This document shows positions 56,567-63,876 of a stretch of DNA of 64,000 nucleotides, one piece after another. The translations under genes and the position numbers were made by a program. The DNA is from a virus. The notes under the pieces are model-generated. The model searched no databases, was not told where the DNA came from, and saw only the letters and a list, made by a program, of their open reading frames with translations. How positions within the stretch are numbered: position 1 is the first letter of the stretch; every line of letters starts with the position of its first letter. The DNA lies in IMG/VR virus record IMGVR_UViG_3300044981_000021, positions 1 to 64,000 of that record. The stretch is one strand, 5' to 3'.

Positions 56567-56711
56567 AAATCCTTAACTCAAATGGCCCAAAGCGGTAACT
56601 TGTGTACGGGCTATATCCCCACATAAGCGTCCCGTTCATGCGTAACGTCTTGCCAAAACTCCATGCATCCCAATATGCGTGCCACGTTACGAGTTTGGAG
56701 CCGATAGTCAT
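56556..56711 (-). CDS. 51-aa small protein
   Basis: MTIGSKLVTWHAYWDAWSFG, then KTLRMNGTLMWGYSPYTSYR. Trp/Tyr-rich, plausible coding. The stop overlaps the start region of the next gene. Confidence 0.58.
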   Translation of the reverse strand: MTIGSKLVTWHAYWDAWSFGKTLRMNGTLMWGYSPYTSYRFGPFELRIYEA

Positions 56712-56718
56712 AAATCCT

Positions 56719-56793
56719 TGGTAGGGCCAACGGAAGTCGAATCCGTATTCACGCCTTGAAAGAGCGTTTACCTAGCCGTTAGTAGATGGCCCC
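56719..56793 (-). tRNA. tRNA-Glu (anticodon TTC)
   Basis: Acceptor GGGGCCA with TGGCCCT; loop CTTTCAA between ACGCT and GGCGT; CCA encoded. Confidence 0.87.
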
Positions 56794-56982
56794 AAAACTT
56801 TATACGGTCGCAGAATTGGCTATCACGGCCTCCGCGTATTCCACTAAGGGGCCATAACGCCTGCTATATCTCTTGTTTTTGCTTTGCTCCTTTGGCGTTG
56901 CCCAACGAACATTGCCACGTTCGTAATGACCGTTATTGTTTATCCTTTCTAGTGTTGAACCCTCCGGCCTCGGGCCTAATTC

Positions 56983-57144
56983 TTACATGAATTCGCCAAA
57001 CGAAACAAATCTAAATTCTATCCCCCTGCCGCCGTAGTACCTGAAATCTTCGCAATTACTATTCATGCAACGGTATCGCGCATGGTCGAAAGATTTATAT
57101 TCCCGCTTAAATTGTTTCGTTAAGCCACTTCCCGAAAATCTCAC
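56983..57144 (-). CDS. 53-aa YGGRGI-family fragment
   Basis: GTG 57144 after AGGAG. KREYKSFDHARYRCMNSNCE, then DFRYYGGRGIEFRFVSFGEF resembles the YGGRGI motif family of phage DNA-binding or endonuclease-associated proteins. Shorter than usual; likely a fragment or minimal form. Confidence 0.58.
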   Translation of the reverse strand: MRFSGSGLTKQFKREYKSFDHARYRCMNSNCEDFRYYGGRGIEFRFVSFGEFM

Positions 57145-57166
57145 CGTTAATCTCCTAAAAAACGTT

Positions 57167-57194
57167 TAGCCCCGCATTGTTTTTCGGGGCTAAT
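57167..57194 (-). terminator. hairpin terminator
   Basis: TTAGCCCCG pairs with CGGGGCTAA; on the minus strand it is followed by ACGTTTTTT. It would end transcription from the tRNAs to the right before the small gene at 56983-57144. Confidence 0.65.
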
Positions 57195-57199
57195 TGAAC

Positions 57200-57212
57200 T
57201 ACGTTAAATGTA
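57200..57212. promoter_or_regulatory. near-copy of the 13-bp palindrome
   Basis: TACGTTAAATGTA, one base from the consensus on the other strand, in a non-coding stretch between a tRNA and the 57144 start. Confidence 0.5.
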
Positions 57213-57350
57213 CTTTCCCCGATTGTTTATGGCGTACCTTCCCCCGCCTGCCATTGGGCTGGTGTCGGGAAGCAATCGGCATGAAATTGAACATTCATTG
57301 GTTAATGAAACAAGCCTAAAGCATGTCTGCTTGTTCTGTCAAGAAAAAAG

Positions 57351-57427
57351 TGGAAGGCCGGATCGGACTTGAACCGACAACCTCAAGATTCGGAATCTTG
57401 CGCGAGTTCCCTTTTCGCTTCCGGCCC
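57351..57427 (-). tRNA. tRNA-Arg (anticodon CCG)
   Basis: Acceptor GGGCCGG with CCGGCCT (G1-U72); loop TTCCGAA between CAAGA and TCTTG; CCA encoded. A TTGACA-like box (57337-57342) follows on the minus strand. Confidence 0.88.
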
Positions 57428-57430
57428 AAA

Positions 57431-57507
57431 TGGTCCTAGCGACAGGATTCAAACCTGCATTCAACTGTTTAGGAAACAGTGCCGTTGTTCAGTTACGGAA
57501 CGCTAGG
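57431..57507 (-). tRNA. tRNA-Arg (anticodon CCT)
   Basis: Acceptor CCTAGCG with CGCTAGG; loop TTCCTAA between ACTGT and ACAGT; CCA encoded. Confidence 0.9.
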
Positions 57508-57833
57508 AAAATCGGCCACAAGTCAAACTGCAAACTTTCGCTAGCTACTTCGTCCTTCTGCGCTGGGCCACTCACGACGGTTAAGCTCTATCTATCCCAG
57601 CCTTCGGTCGGCTCTTTCCTCCGATTAGGGGCGTCATCTTCCAGACTTTTTGCCAACTTCGTTGGTTCCACTAGAACCATTACTGGATTGCATCTAACTT
57701 CGCCAACGCGACACTAGATCGACTTTCGGGAGCGGGTTAGATACCCGTTGCTTGGCCAAGCATCCCCTCGGCTAGTCGTCCAACCGGCAAGCGGCAGTTT
57801 TTTCGTGGCCGAAATAAATATAACACGGGAAAA
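57508..57833. other. 326-nt stretch without a confident gene
   Basis: Only two very short minus-strand ORFs joined by an ATGA overlap and, near 57714-57790, T-arm-like and D-arm-like pieces that do not fold into a standard tRNA. I see no convincing gene. Confidence 0.5.
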
Positions 57834-57911
57834 TGGTGCAGGATAGTGGACTCGAACCACTCGCCTCGGCTTTCGTAGAACCGCGCTCTAGTCCTGATGA
57901 GCTAATCCTGC
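57834..57911 (-). tRNA. tRNA-Arg (anticodon ACG)
   Basis: Acceptor GCAGGAT with ATCCTGC; loop CTACGAA; CCA encoded. A34 would need editing to inosine by a host enzyme. Confidence 0.9.
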
Positions 57912-57916
57912 AAACT

Positions 57917-57991
57917 TGGGAGCGCATAACCGGGTCGAACGGTTGTCTCTTAGGTAGAAGCCAAGGCTCTGTCCTGTTGAGCTAATGCGCC
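57917..57991 (-). tRNA. tRNA-Arg (anticodon TCT)
   Basis: Acceptor GGCGCAT with ATGCGCT; loop CTTCTAC between CTTGG and CTAAG; CCA encoded. Confidence 0.87.
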
Positions 57992-57998
57992 ACAATTC

Positions 57999-58074
57999 TG
58001 GTGGAAGTGAGACGATTCAAACGTCCATCGGCCTACTTAAAAGGTAGGGGTCTTAATCGTTAGACGACACTTCC
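57999..58074 (-). tRNA. tRNA-Lys (anticodon TTT)
   Basis: Acceptor GGAAGTG with CACTTCC; loop CTTTTAA between CCTAC and GTAGG; CCA encoded. Confidence 0.9.
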
Positions 58075-58079
58075 AAAAC

Positions 58080-58154
58080 TGGTGGAGCGCAATGGACTCG
58101 AACCATTGTTTCCCGAGTAAGGGTCGGGTTGCCTAGCCACTGACGGAGCGCTCC
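58080..58154 (-). tRNA. tRNA-Lys (anticodon CTT), C at position 33
   Basis: Acceptor GGAGCGC with GCGCTCC; loop CCCTTAC between CCCGA and TCGGG, position 33 C; CCA encoded. Confidence 0.87.
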
Positions 58155-58160
58155 TAAAAA

Positions 58161-58238
58161 TGGTGCGGAATATTGGAATTGAACCAATGGCCTCGTCCTT
58201 ATCAGAGACGCGCTCTAAGCCAACTGAGCTAATTCCGC
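58161..58238 (-). tRNA. tRNA-Ile (anticodon GAT)
   Basis: Acceptor GCGGAAT with ATTCCGC; loop CTGATAA; CCA encoded. Confidence 0.9.
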
Positions 58239-58239
58239 A

Positions 58240-58315
58240 TGGTGCCGGAGCCAAGACTCGAACTTGGGACTTCCTGCTTGTAGGGCAGGCACTCTGGCCG
58301 CTGAGTTAATCCGGC
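58240..58315 (-). tRNA. tRNA-Val (anticodon TAC), C at position 33
   Basis: Acceptor GCCGGAT with CTCCGGC (one T-C mismatch at pair 7); loop CCTACAA between CCTGC and GCAGG, position 33 C; CCA encoded. Confidence 0.85.
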
Positions 58316-58317
58316 AC

Positions 58318-58392
58318 TGGTTGAGGGCGATGGAATCGAACCATCCCGAAACAGTGTTTATAAGACGCCGCAGCGCTCCAGTGCTGCCCTCA
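58318..58392 (-). tRNA. tRNA-Ile (anticodon TAT)
   Basis: Acceptor TGAGGGC with GCCCTCA; loop CTTATAA; one mismatch in the anticodon stem; CCA encoded. TAT is an uncommon Ile anticodon in bacteria. Confidence 0.82.
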
Positions 58393-58397
58393 AAATC

Positions 58398-58473
58398 TGG
58401 TACGAGTGGGAGGAATCGAACCTTCCGACACCGTGGTTATGGGCCACGTAATCTACCACTGATCTACACTCGC
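58398..58473 (-). tRNA. tRNA-Met/Ile2 (anticodon CAT), C at position 33
   Basis: Acceptor GCGAGTG with CACTCGT (G1-U72); loop CCCATAA between CGTGG and CCACG, position 33 C; CCA encoded. Not a clear initiator. Confidence 0.85.
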
Positions 58474-58698
58474 TCAACTTAAACCGCCTACGCGCCATTT
58501 ATCGTTGATTTGCGCGTATTCCTGCTCAATCTTTCCAACCCGAACCACGGTCCAACGGCGTTCATTCATAAGCGATTCTTCGTGGTCGAAGGTTACGACG
58601 TTACCGCGCTTTAATCTCCACGATGCATCTACCCATGCAGTCGTATGGCGAACACCGCCATTTACTTTACGCTCGAATTGGACTTGAACCATCCTCAT
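58474..58698 (-). CDS. hypothetical protein, 74 aa
   Basis: MRMVQVQFERKVNGGVRHTT, ending YAQINDKWRVGG. Strand-rich, plausible small protein in the tRNA array. No recognised function. Confidence 0.65.
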   Translation of the reverse strand: MRMVQVQFERKVNGGVRHTTAWVDASWRLKRGNVVTFDHEESLMNERRWTVVRVGKIEQEYAQINDKWRVGGLS

Positions 58699-58705
58699 AA
58701 AAATA

Positions 58706-58793
58706 TGGCTGGCACGAGAGGACTCGAACCTCCAGAGGGTTGCCCCACTTCATTAACAGTGAAGCCCGCTACCAAATTACGGTTTACATGCCA
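58706..58793 (-). tRNA. tRNA-Asn (anticodon GTT) with a long variable arm
   Basis: Acceptor TGGCATG with CGTGCCA, G73; loop CTGTTAA between CTTCA and TGAAG; T-stem GGAGG/CCTCT. The variable region is ~14 nt and can pair GGG with CCC, unlike normal Asn tRNAs. Confidence 0.8.
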
Positions 58794-58818
58794 ACGTTGT
58801 CTCCAAAACCAAATGGGC

Positions 58819-58849
58819 CTTCAGGTTAAGTTTTGAAGGCCCATCAGGA
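58819..58849. terminator. 11-bp hairpin upstream of the tRNA array
   Basis: ATGGGCCTTCA pairs with TGAAGGCCCAT. On the minus strand it is followed by a T-rich stretch. It could end upstream transcription or process the array transcript. Coordinates are good to a base or two. Confidence 0.5.
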
Positions 58850-58861
58850 AAGGAGGATGCA

Positions 58862-59002
58862 ATGAAAATGAACTCTTATCCCGAACGCGCCCGCACGACT
58901 CGCATTCTAATGCGATTTCGCTTTTCGCGTTTAGGTATCAAGCTCATTGGTCTAATCTACATCAGCGATTTGGGAAAAGCAAGAAGATTATTGAACACCA
59001 TT
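58862..59002 (+). CDS. small plus-strand ORF with strong ribosome site, doubtful
   Basis: AAGGAGG six bases before ATG (MKMNSYPERARTTRILMRFR). The frame continues to 59224, but its later part only shadows the minus-strand gene 58988-59242. The end given here is therefore arbitrary. Confidence 0.3.
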
Positions 59003-59242
59003 CCAAGACTGCAATCCTCGCAATCCAGATTGGATATTACTAAATCCTCCGGTAATGGTTGGCGGCCAATATGGCGAAGTATTTGGATAGCCGAACGGAT
59101 ATGGCTGAATCGTTGGCTGGGTTCTGTAGCGGCCACAAGTAGGACAATAACCACAATTAGGACAGACGCTCCCAAAATGTTGTGCATAATCTGGGTTGAT
59201 TCCTTGGGGTTGATAATTTGCTGATTGAAAATCGTTGTACAT
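58988..59242 (-). CDS. hypothetical protein with CPNCGYC zinc-ribbon motif
   Basis: 84 aa. CPNCGYCPTCGRYR is a zinc ribbon; the rest is Pro/Tyr/Asn-rich (PTIQPYPFGYPNTSPYWPPT) and largely unstructured. Adjacent to the protease gene. Confidence 0.65.
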   Translation of the reverse strand: MYNDFQSANYQPQGINPDYAQHFGSVCPNCGYCPTCGRYRTQPTIQPYPFGYPNTSPYWPPTITGGFSNIQSGLRGLQSWNGVQ

Positions 59243-59254
59243 GCCGTAATTATA

Positions 59255-60043
59255 CTATTTCCAGGGTGACCCAGAGTGGATAATCTTCAAATCGGTTTGC
59301 GGATCATCGAGAACTTGCAATGGCATCCAAAAGAACCCCGATAAGCCCCATCCCGAACCCCACGAATTTTGAATCAATACGGCGGGAGGGCAACCAACGG
59401 GTCGAAGCGTGGGCGTTTCTCCAACGTCGCATCCAACCATTAAAACTTCGTGCCCTCCCATGACTTCTTCCCCTTGGGCGGGAATGGGCATAATCCCCGT
59501 TTGCGCTAGTTCGTCACTCTCGAAAGATGCATAAACCGTGAATCCAACCTCGATTGGCCATGGAGTTGGGTCGCCAATAACACTTAACGCTGTTTGCGAT
59601 CCCGTTAGGCCATGATAAGCGCCAAGTCTAAATTGTGCGGCATTGGCATCCTGCGAAGTTGTTGGCTTTTCGATATCCCCAGCGATATATGGGTAGACGG
59701 ATAATTCGCAGCACCCACTGACGATCATAGTATTACAGAGCGTTGTACCATCTGCTCCAACGTCGTTTGGAAAGTTGCCTTGGGCGATTAATTCCTTGGC
59801 GTAGGTATATTGCGGAGAGAAAATTGGGGATGCGTTGAGATATTTGCGATGAATTAATTCATTGGCCGATGTCCCGGCATGGCCCGTACACGAACCCTCT
59901 TGGCCTTGGTCTTTTATGGGGCCACACCAAATTCTTAGATCGACCACGGGAGAAGCAATCGTGGCACGAGAAAGCATTCTATGGGCGGGAAGCGGCGCGG
60001 GGATATTGCGTCCGTAGCGCCGCCCAATTGTGCTGATAGCCAT
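59255..60043 (-). CDS. papain-like cysteine protease
   Basis: 262 aa. IKDQGQEGSCTGHAGTSANE places the nucleophile Cys in the family's QGxxGSC context; the catalytic His is in GGHEVLMVGCD and Asn in LIQNSWGSGWG. So the C1A catalytic triad is complete. There is no signal peptide. Such proteases are rare in phages: it may process virion proteins or act on the host during lysis. Next to membrane and cell-wall genes. Confidence 0.85.
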   Translation of the reverse strand: MAISTIGRRYGRNIPAPLPAHRMLSRATIASPVVDLRIWCGPIKDQGQEGSCTGHAGTSANELIHRKYLNASPIFSPQYTYAKELIAQGNFPNDVGADGTTLCNTMIVSGCCELSVYPYIAGDIEKPTTSQDANAAQFRLGAYHGLTGSQTALSVIGDPTPWPIEVGFTVYASFESDELAQTGIMPIPAQGEEVMGGHEVLMVGCDVGETPTLRPVGCPPAVLIQNSWGSGWGLSGFFWMPLQVLDDPQTDLKIIHSGSPWK

Positions 60044-60646
60044 TTACTTCGCTATCCCAAGGGTAACGATGCGGGTGAACTTGCTGTGCTGATGATAAAC
60101 CACCAATTTGGAGCACTTTGCCTCGCCGCCACAAACTTCACTCGTCCAACGAGCCTGAATTCCTTCAGGGGTTAATGGCACGGGAGAGCTAGCCGCAATC
60201 TTAGCCTTTTCCTTTAGGCTTGAAGCGCTAGTTAGTTGTGGCAGGAGGGCCAAAACCGCGCTAAGCGTAGAAGTGATGACGGCATCCCAAGCAGTTACGG
60301 TTTTGACCGCTGCGGGGCTTTGGACGTGTACCGCTGCTAGTTCTGCGGGAAGGTTGGCGTTGAATGTAGTGATGGCCGCCTGCAACTTCTGTAGGTCGGT
60401 AGTAGAGTTGCTAGCTTTCCAGGTGTCGTAATCCTGCTTGATTACGTTCAGCCCTGCGGTAGCAGTTGCCACAAACGCACCTAAAAGAACGGCGTCGGGT
60501 GGACTGACAAGCGCCACGGCGGGGGCTAGAGCGTTGGCCATTTGTAGGACGACGTTAATATCTGCCAGCGCCTGATCTACCGTACACGCGACCATGGCAA
60601 AGCAAAGACTGACTGCGAGGATTGACGAAAGAATTTTGTTCTTCAT
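60044..60646 (-). CDS. lipoprotein
   Basis: 200 aa. MKNKILSSILAVSLCFAMVA, then C: a lipobox (AMVAC). The mature part is Ala/Leu-rich and helical, with two late Cys. Ends at the start of the protease gene. Surface-exposed or periplasmic; role unknown. Confidence 0.7.
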   Translation of the reverse strand: MKNKILSSILAVSLCFAMVACTVDQALADINVVLQMANALAPAVALVSPPDAVLLGAFVATATAGLNVIKQDYDTWKASNSTTDLQKLQAAITTFNANLPAELAAVHVQSPAAVKTVTAWDAVITSTLSAVLALLPQLTSASSLKEKAKIAASSPVPLTPEGIQARWTSEVCGGEAKCSKLVVYHQHSKFTRIVTLGIAK

Positions 60647-60650
60647 AGAT

Positions 60651-60923
60651 TTATATTTTACCTACATTGATTGGGGTTGTGTTGGACTTTTCGCTAACTG
60701 CTGCAATAGCAGAACTTGGCGGCTTCATATAAAGCGCCTTCAGGGTCACTAACGCCGTAACGATGGCAGTCCTGGCATAGTGCCTGAGACAAATAGCCGT
60801 AAAACACCCGCCTTCGTCAACCGCGTGGGCGAAGGTTGCTAGAAACGTGGCCCCAAACGTGGTGATGGCAGCCTGCCATGGGGCGGGAAGTGAAGCCCAA
60901 AACTTTTTAATCTTAGCGATCAT
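60651..60923 (-). CDS. membrane protein, holin-like
   Basis: 90 aa with two hydrophobic segments (ITTFGATFLATFAHAVD and TAIVTALVTLKALYM). Size and place near the cell-wall hydrolase suit a holin, but no family signature is recognised. Confidence 0.6.
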   Translation of the reverse strand: MIAKIKKFWASLPAPWQAAITTFGATFLATFAHAVDEGGCFTAICLRHYARTAIVTALVTLKALYMKPPSSAIAAVSEKSNTTPINVGKI

Positions 60924-60944
60924 TTCCCAAGACTAGCGGAGTTA

Positions 60945-61187
60945 TTAGAGCCAATTCGAGTAGCGCCTGTTGCACGCATCCTGCCAATAATCCCAACCGA
61001 AGTAAAGGCTAATTTTGTCGTTGATGCAATTACTGTTAACCCACAATTCTTCCACGTATGGATCAAGTTCGGGGCCAAAAAGAATCTTAGTGTCTTGAAA
61101 TGTGGTGATTTCTATTTGCGAAGGCGATTCTTTAAGGATGATTACCGCTAGCAGCGCGAGGATGATAAAACTGCAAAACCAGCGCAT
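60945..61187 (-). CDS. small exported/membrane protein
   Basis: 80 aa. MRWFCSFIILALLAVIILKE is a membrane anchor or signal; the rest is acidic with Cys. Between the holin-like gene and the hydrolase, so possibly lysis-related. Confidence 0.6.
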   Translation of the reverse strand: MRWFCSFIILALLAVIILKESPSQIEITTFQDTKILFGPELDPYVEELWVNSNCINDKISLYFGWDYWQDACNRRYSNWL

Positions 61188-61195
61188 ATAGAGAG

Positions 61196-61241
61196 GCGGG
61201 CTAGGTGGAGGGTTTTTGGTTCGAGAGAGAGCCTAGCCCGC
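61196..61241. terminator. 10-bp hairpin between lysis genes
   Basis: GCGGGCTAGG (61196-61205) pairs with CCTAGCCCGC (61232-61241). No long T run on the minus strand, so it may be a weak terminator or an mRNA structure. Confidence 0.5.
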
Positions 61242-61278
61242 TTGCCTTGTCGGCGTTGTGATAATAACAGAATGGCAA

Positions 61279-61704
61279 TCATGGATGAGTTGATGCAAGT
61301 CGATAAAAGTGCAGACGCCCCAAATCGCAGGTTTTAACCTGACTGCCATCTTCGGCCCATTTCGGGGGATTTAAATCCAGACTCATATCGAAATAAGAAG
61401 TCGCACCATTTGTTGGATCAGATACGCTAGGCATATCACCGCCAACGTCTCCTGCCACGGCTACACATTCTAGCCACGATGGGTCGTTTTCCATGGGCCA
61501 CTTGGTTGCGTTTGGGTCATTGTGATTGAAGGAAGAAAACTGGTATGGCATCAGGATGACCGTCCAGTACGACCTACCCCACCACCCGGGATTGTTCACA
61601 CGATTGCGGATCGTCCACGCTACGGCTTGCTTGGTTAGCAATAATTCTCCCCTAGCTTCTCGCCAGAGACATAGCGCAAGTAAACATTGATCTTGTGGGG
61701 TCAT
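61279..61704 (-). CDS. SleB-like cell-wall hydrolase (endolysin)
   Basis: 141 aa. CLWREARGELLLTKQAVAWT, then FSSFNHNDPNATKWP match the Hydrolase_2/SleB family, which cuts peptidoglycan glycan strands. The catalytic Glu is in REARGE. No signal peptide, so release would need a holin. ATGA overlap with the gene upstream. Confidence 0.85.
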   Translation of the reverse strand: MTPQDQCLLALCLWREARGELLLTKQAVAWTIRNRVNNPGWWGRSYWTVILMPYQFSSFNHNDPNATKWPMENDPSWLECVAVAGDVGGDMPSVSDPTNGATSYFDMSLDLNPPKWAEDGSQVKTCDLGRLHFYRLASTHP

Positions 61705-61925
61705 GCACCCTTTCGTCTTACCCTATCCCAGAATACTTGGCTGAATCCACAGGTACATTCTTCCCTAGGTGATGGACATGATCTATCGTGCCCCGAGCAG
61801 GGGATTTCACAAACTGGACGGGAAAAATCATCTAGTTGGTATGACTGCCTTTTTTGAATTGGTTCGCCACAATTGGCGCATTTTAGGGTGTTTACTGCCT
61901 TTAAACTTGGACCTGAATTGAACAT
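61701..61925 (-). CDS. zinc-ribbon small protein
   Basis: 74 aa. CANCGEPIQKRQ, then CEIPCSGHDRSCPS and CTCG: several Cys, likely zinc. ATGA overlap with the hydrolase gene. Function unknown. Confidence 0.65.
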   Translation of the reverse strand: MFNSGPSLKAVNTLKCANCGEPIQKRQSYQLDDFSRPVCEIPCSGHDRSCPSPREECTCGFSQVFWDRVRRKGA

Positions 61926-62070
61926 TATGAAACCACCATGAACAGCTACGATCTTCGTCTGTGTCGATCCAAGGAAGAGAAACCGCCATATCGGACCTCC
62001 GCGAGCGAGATAAGGATTTTCTCGCTAATCGAAGGACTTTTCAAGCATTATTTTATAAGTCGTTGAGCGA

Positions 62071-63264
62071 CTAGCCAATTTTGCTAAGGATGGAATATAC
62101 GCTAGTGCCAATAAGCCCTTCAGTCTTATTCCACACGTAAGCCTCCGCAGACCGAATCGAGCCGACATAGTTATATTCGGAACTCCATGCATCGGGCGGG
62201 CGAAGAGACGGTAGTATTCTTATGGTTACCCCAGGGAACTCGATTGTTCTCTTGTGGTGTTTATCTCCCGTGTGTGCCTCCCGCCATTTCGTTCTTCCCC
62301 ACATCGCGGGTTGCTCCGCAGCCATGGTTTTTCCGTAGTCTTCGATCTTCCCTGCATGGCCATGGGTAAAGAGAAGCATATTAGTACCGAATTCATAATA
62401 TTTTCTGAACGACGGTTCATTGTTCACATTAACAGCGTTGCAGTTTCTATACCACGACTTCAGGCTGTCGCCCAAATGCCACGCAGATAATGGGTCGTGG
62501 TTTCCGGCCACCAAGACAACATCTACGCTTTTATATTGACCAAGCAGTGCATCAATAGCCCAAATAGAACAATCGCGAGATACGCTGAAAACCTTTTGAT
62601 ACCGACCATCCATGTTCTGCGGTGTTCCTCGTTCCGTGGTTCCAATGCGATTGTCTGCATTTTGCTGATCGTTGCCCAATACAAGTAGCGCTTTATCCGG
62701 CCTGTATCCTTCCGTCCGCGACACTAGCGCAGAAAGCGCGTTTTCCCAACACGTCTTAGCAATTTTCAGATCGTAGTCTTCGCCTCCGGTTTCTTTGCCC
62801 CAAATCAAGGCTCCGAAGTGGTGGTCGTTGATGGAGAACTCGGCTAGCGTTTCTGTTCCCTTGCCTTGTTTAGCTAGCGTCGGATATTTGGGGGAGAACT
62901 TCTCGGCCTTTTTGCGGAGTTCATTTAATTCGCCAAGTGCGGCAACGATTACGGTTTTTCTCCGCAAAAACGCCTTCACTTGGTATAACTCAACGATAAC
63001 GGGATTGGTTTTTGTGCGAACCCATATAGGCTTTCCGTTGACGTATTCTGCGACCTTTGGTTGAGACATTCCCACATCCCATTTATTGCAAATGAAGCGC
63101 TCGACTTCCCAAACGGCTAAATCAATTTTGCAATGCTCGATAAGTTGTTCGAGTGTGTGTATGCGAGTTTTGGGGAGAGAAATCGTCCACAAGTCTCCGG
63201 CTATTTCGCTCGTTTCTTTCGGTGTTTTTGTTTGTGGCACAGGACCAACTTCGGTAATCTTCAT
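62071..63264 (-). CDS. calcineurin-like metallophosphoesterase
   Basis: 397 aa. SINDHHFGAL (Asp-x-His), then LVLGNDQQNADN, VLVAGNHD and FTHGHAG, then GDKHH give the metallophosphoesterase motif set. Middle-sized, with an N-terminal ~120-aa segment of unknown role. Could be a nuclease or phosphatase in DNA or RNA processing. Confidence 0.85.
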   Translation of the reverse strand: MKITEVGPVPQTKTPKETSEIAGDLWTISLPKTRIHTLEQLIEHCKIDLAVWEVERFICNKWDVGMSQPKVAEYVNGKPIWVRTKTNPVIVELYQVKAFLRRKTVIVAALGELNELRKKAEKFSPKYPTLAKQGKGTETLAEFSINDHHFGALIWGKETGGEDYDLKIAKTCWENALSALVSRTEGYRPDKALLVLGNDQQNADNRIGTTERGTPQNMDGRYQKVFSVSRDCSIWAIDALLGQYKSVDVVLVAGNHDPLSAWHLGDSLKSWYRNCNAVNVNNEPSFRKYYEFGTNMLLFTHGHAGKIEDYGKTMAAEQPAMWGRTKWREAHTGDKHHKRTIEFPGVTIRILPSLRPPDAWSSEYNYVGSIRSAEAYVWNKTEGLIGTSVYSILSKIG

Positions 63265-63533
63265 TGATTCTCCAGTTGTTTTGAGTATTTACGGGCAGCA
63301 ATAATACCGCGAGGATTACCGAAAACATAAAAACATTTACTGCCGCGATGGTCTAGAAAAGAATAAAAGGAAAGTCTGACATTATGCCGCGCCCAATCGT
63401 AGACCGTTTCCCTGCGACCTATTTGAAGAAGTTCCATAACATCCCAAATAGTCAATACTTCATCGTCGGGAAGGGAATCGAGAATTTCTATTAAGCGATC
63501 TATCTTCGTGGGCAACCTTTTAGTTGCACGCAT
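63261..63533 (-). CDS. hypothetical helix-turn-helix-like protein
   Basis: About 90 aa from MRATKRLPTKIDRLIEILDS. LTIWDVMELLQIGRRETVYD and WARHN suggest an HTH. A GTG at 63557 would add 8 residues. ATGA overlap with the phosphoesterase gene. Possible regulator. Confidence 0.62.
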   Translation of the reverse strand: MRATKRLPTKIDRLIEILDSLPDDEVLTIWDVMELLQIGRRETVYDWARHNVRLSFYSFLDHRGSKCFYVFGNPRGIIAARKYSKQLENQ

Positions 63534-63598
63534 ACGGCGGAGTATAAAGCATGGCACACTATTTTGTGCAAGTTTATTTTTTCGATGGATCAGAAAAG

Positions 63599-63611
63599 TA
63601 CATTTAACGTA
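63599..63611. promoter_or_regulatory. near-copy of the 13-bp palindrome
   Basis: TACATTTAACGTA, one base from the consensus, overlapping the stop of 63604-63876 and 66 bases upstream of the start at 63533. Confidence 0.5.
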
Positions 63612-63876
63612 GGTGCTGGCGCACTTCCTCTAGCGTGACCAGCTTCTTAACTTCATCTCTAATTTCTCTCAGCGTTTCGCCCATTCCTTGATTTGCTAGT
63701 TCCTCTCTTACGGCGATCCGGAATTCCGTTTTCCAATAATCCACCGACTTCTCCCCTGAATTACCGTTGCCATTCCTGCCGTTTCTAATCTTGGCTACAA
63801 ACGTGAAGGTTTTGTCGAGGACGAGGACGCAGAAGGCGCAAGCCCCCGCTAGTTCTGGCATTGAGATATCGGGCAT
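63604..63876 (-). CDS. small membrane protein
   Basis: About 90 aa from MPDISMPELAGACAFCVLVL with one membrane segment, then a charged coiled region (ETLREIRDEVKKLVTLEEVR). An upstream ATG at 63924 is also possible. Function unknown. Confidence 0.6.
   Translation of the reverse strand: MPDISMPELAGACAFCVLVLDKTFTFVAKIRNGRNGNGNSGEKSVDYWKTEFRIAVREELANQGMGETLREIRDEVKKLVTLEEVRQHLR

Noticed and set aside
56795-56870. Another tRNA next to tRNA-Glu
   Set aside because: A D-arm-like piece and a GGC/GCC stem are present, but acceptor and T-arm do not pair and there is no CCA.
57714-57790. tRNA in the gap between the Arg tRNAs
   Set aside because: T-arm-like and D-arm-like segments exist, but no 7-bp acceptor and no standard 5-bp/7-nt anticodon arm could be drawn.
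50907-58793. CRISPR array
   Set aside because: Spacing is regular, but the repeated elements are tRNAs with different sequences, not identical repeats.
58862-59224. Full-length plus-strand gene of 120 codons
   Set aside because: Most of it shadows the minus-strand zinc-ribbon gene 58988-59242. Only the first part is unexplained.
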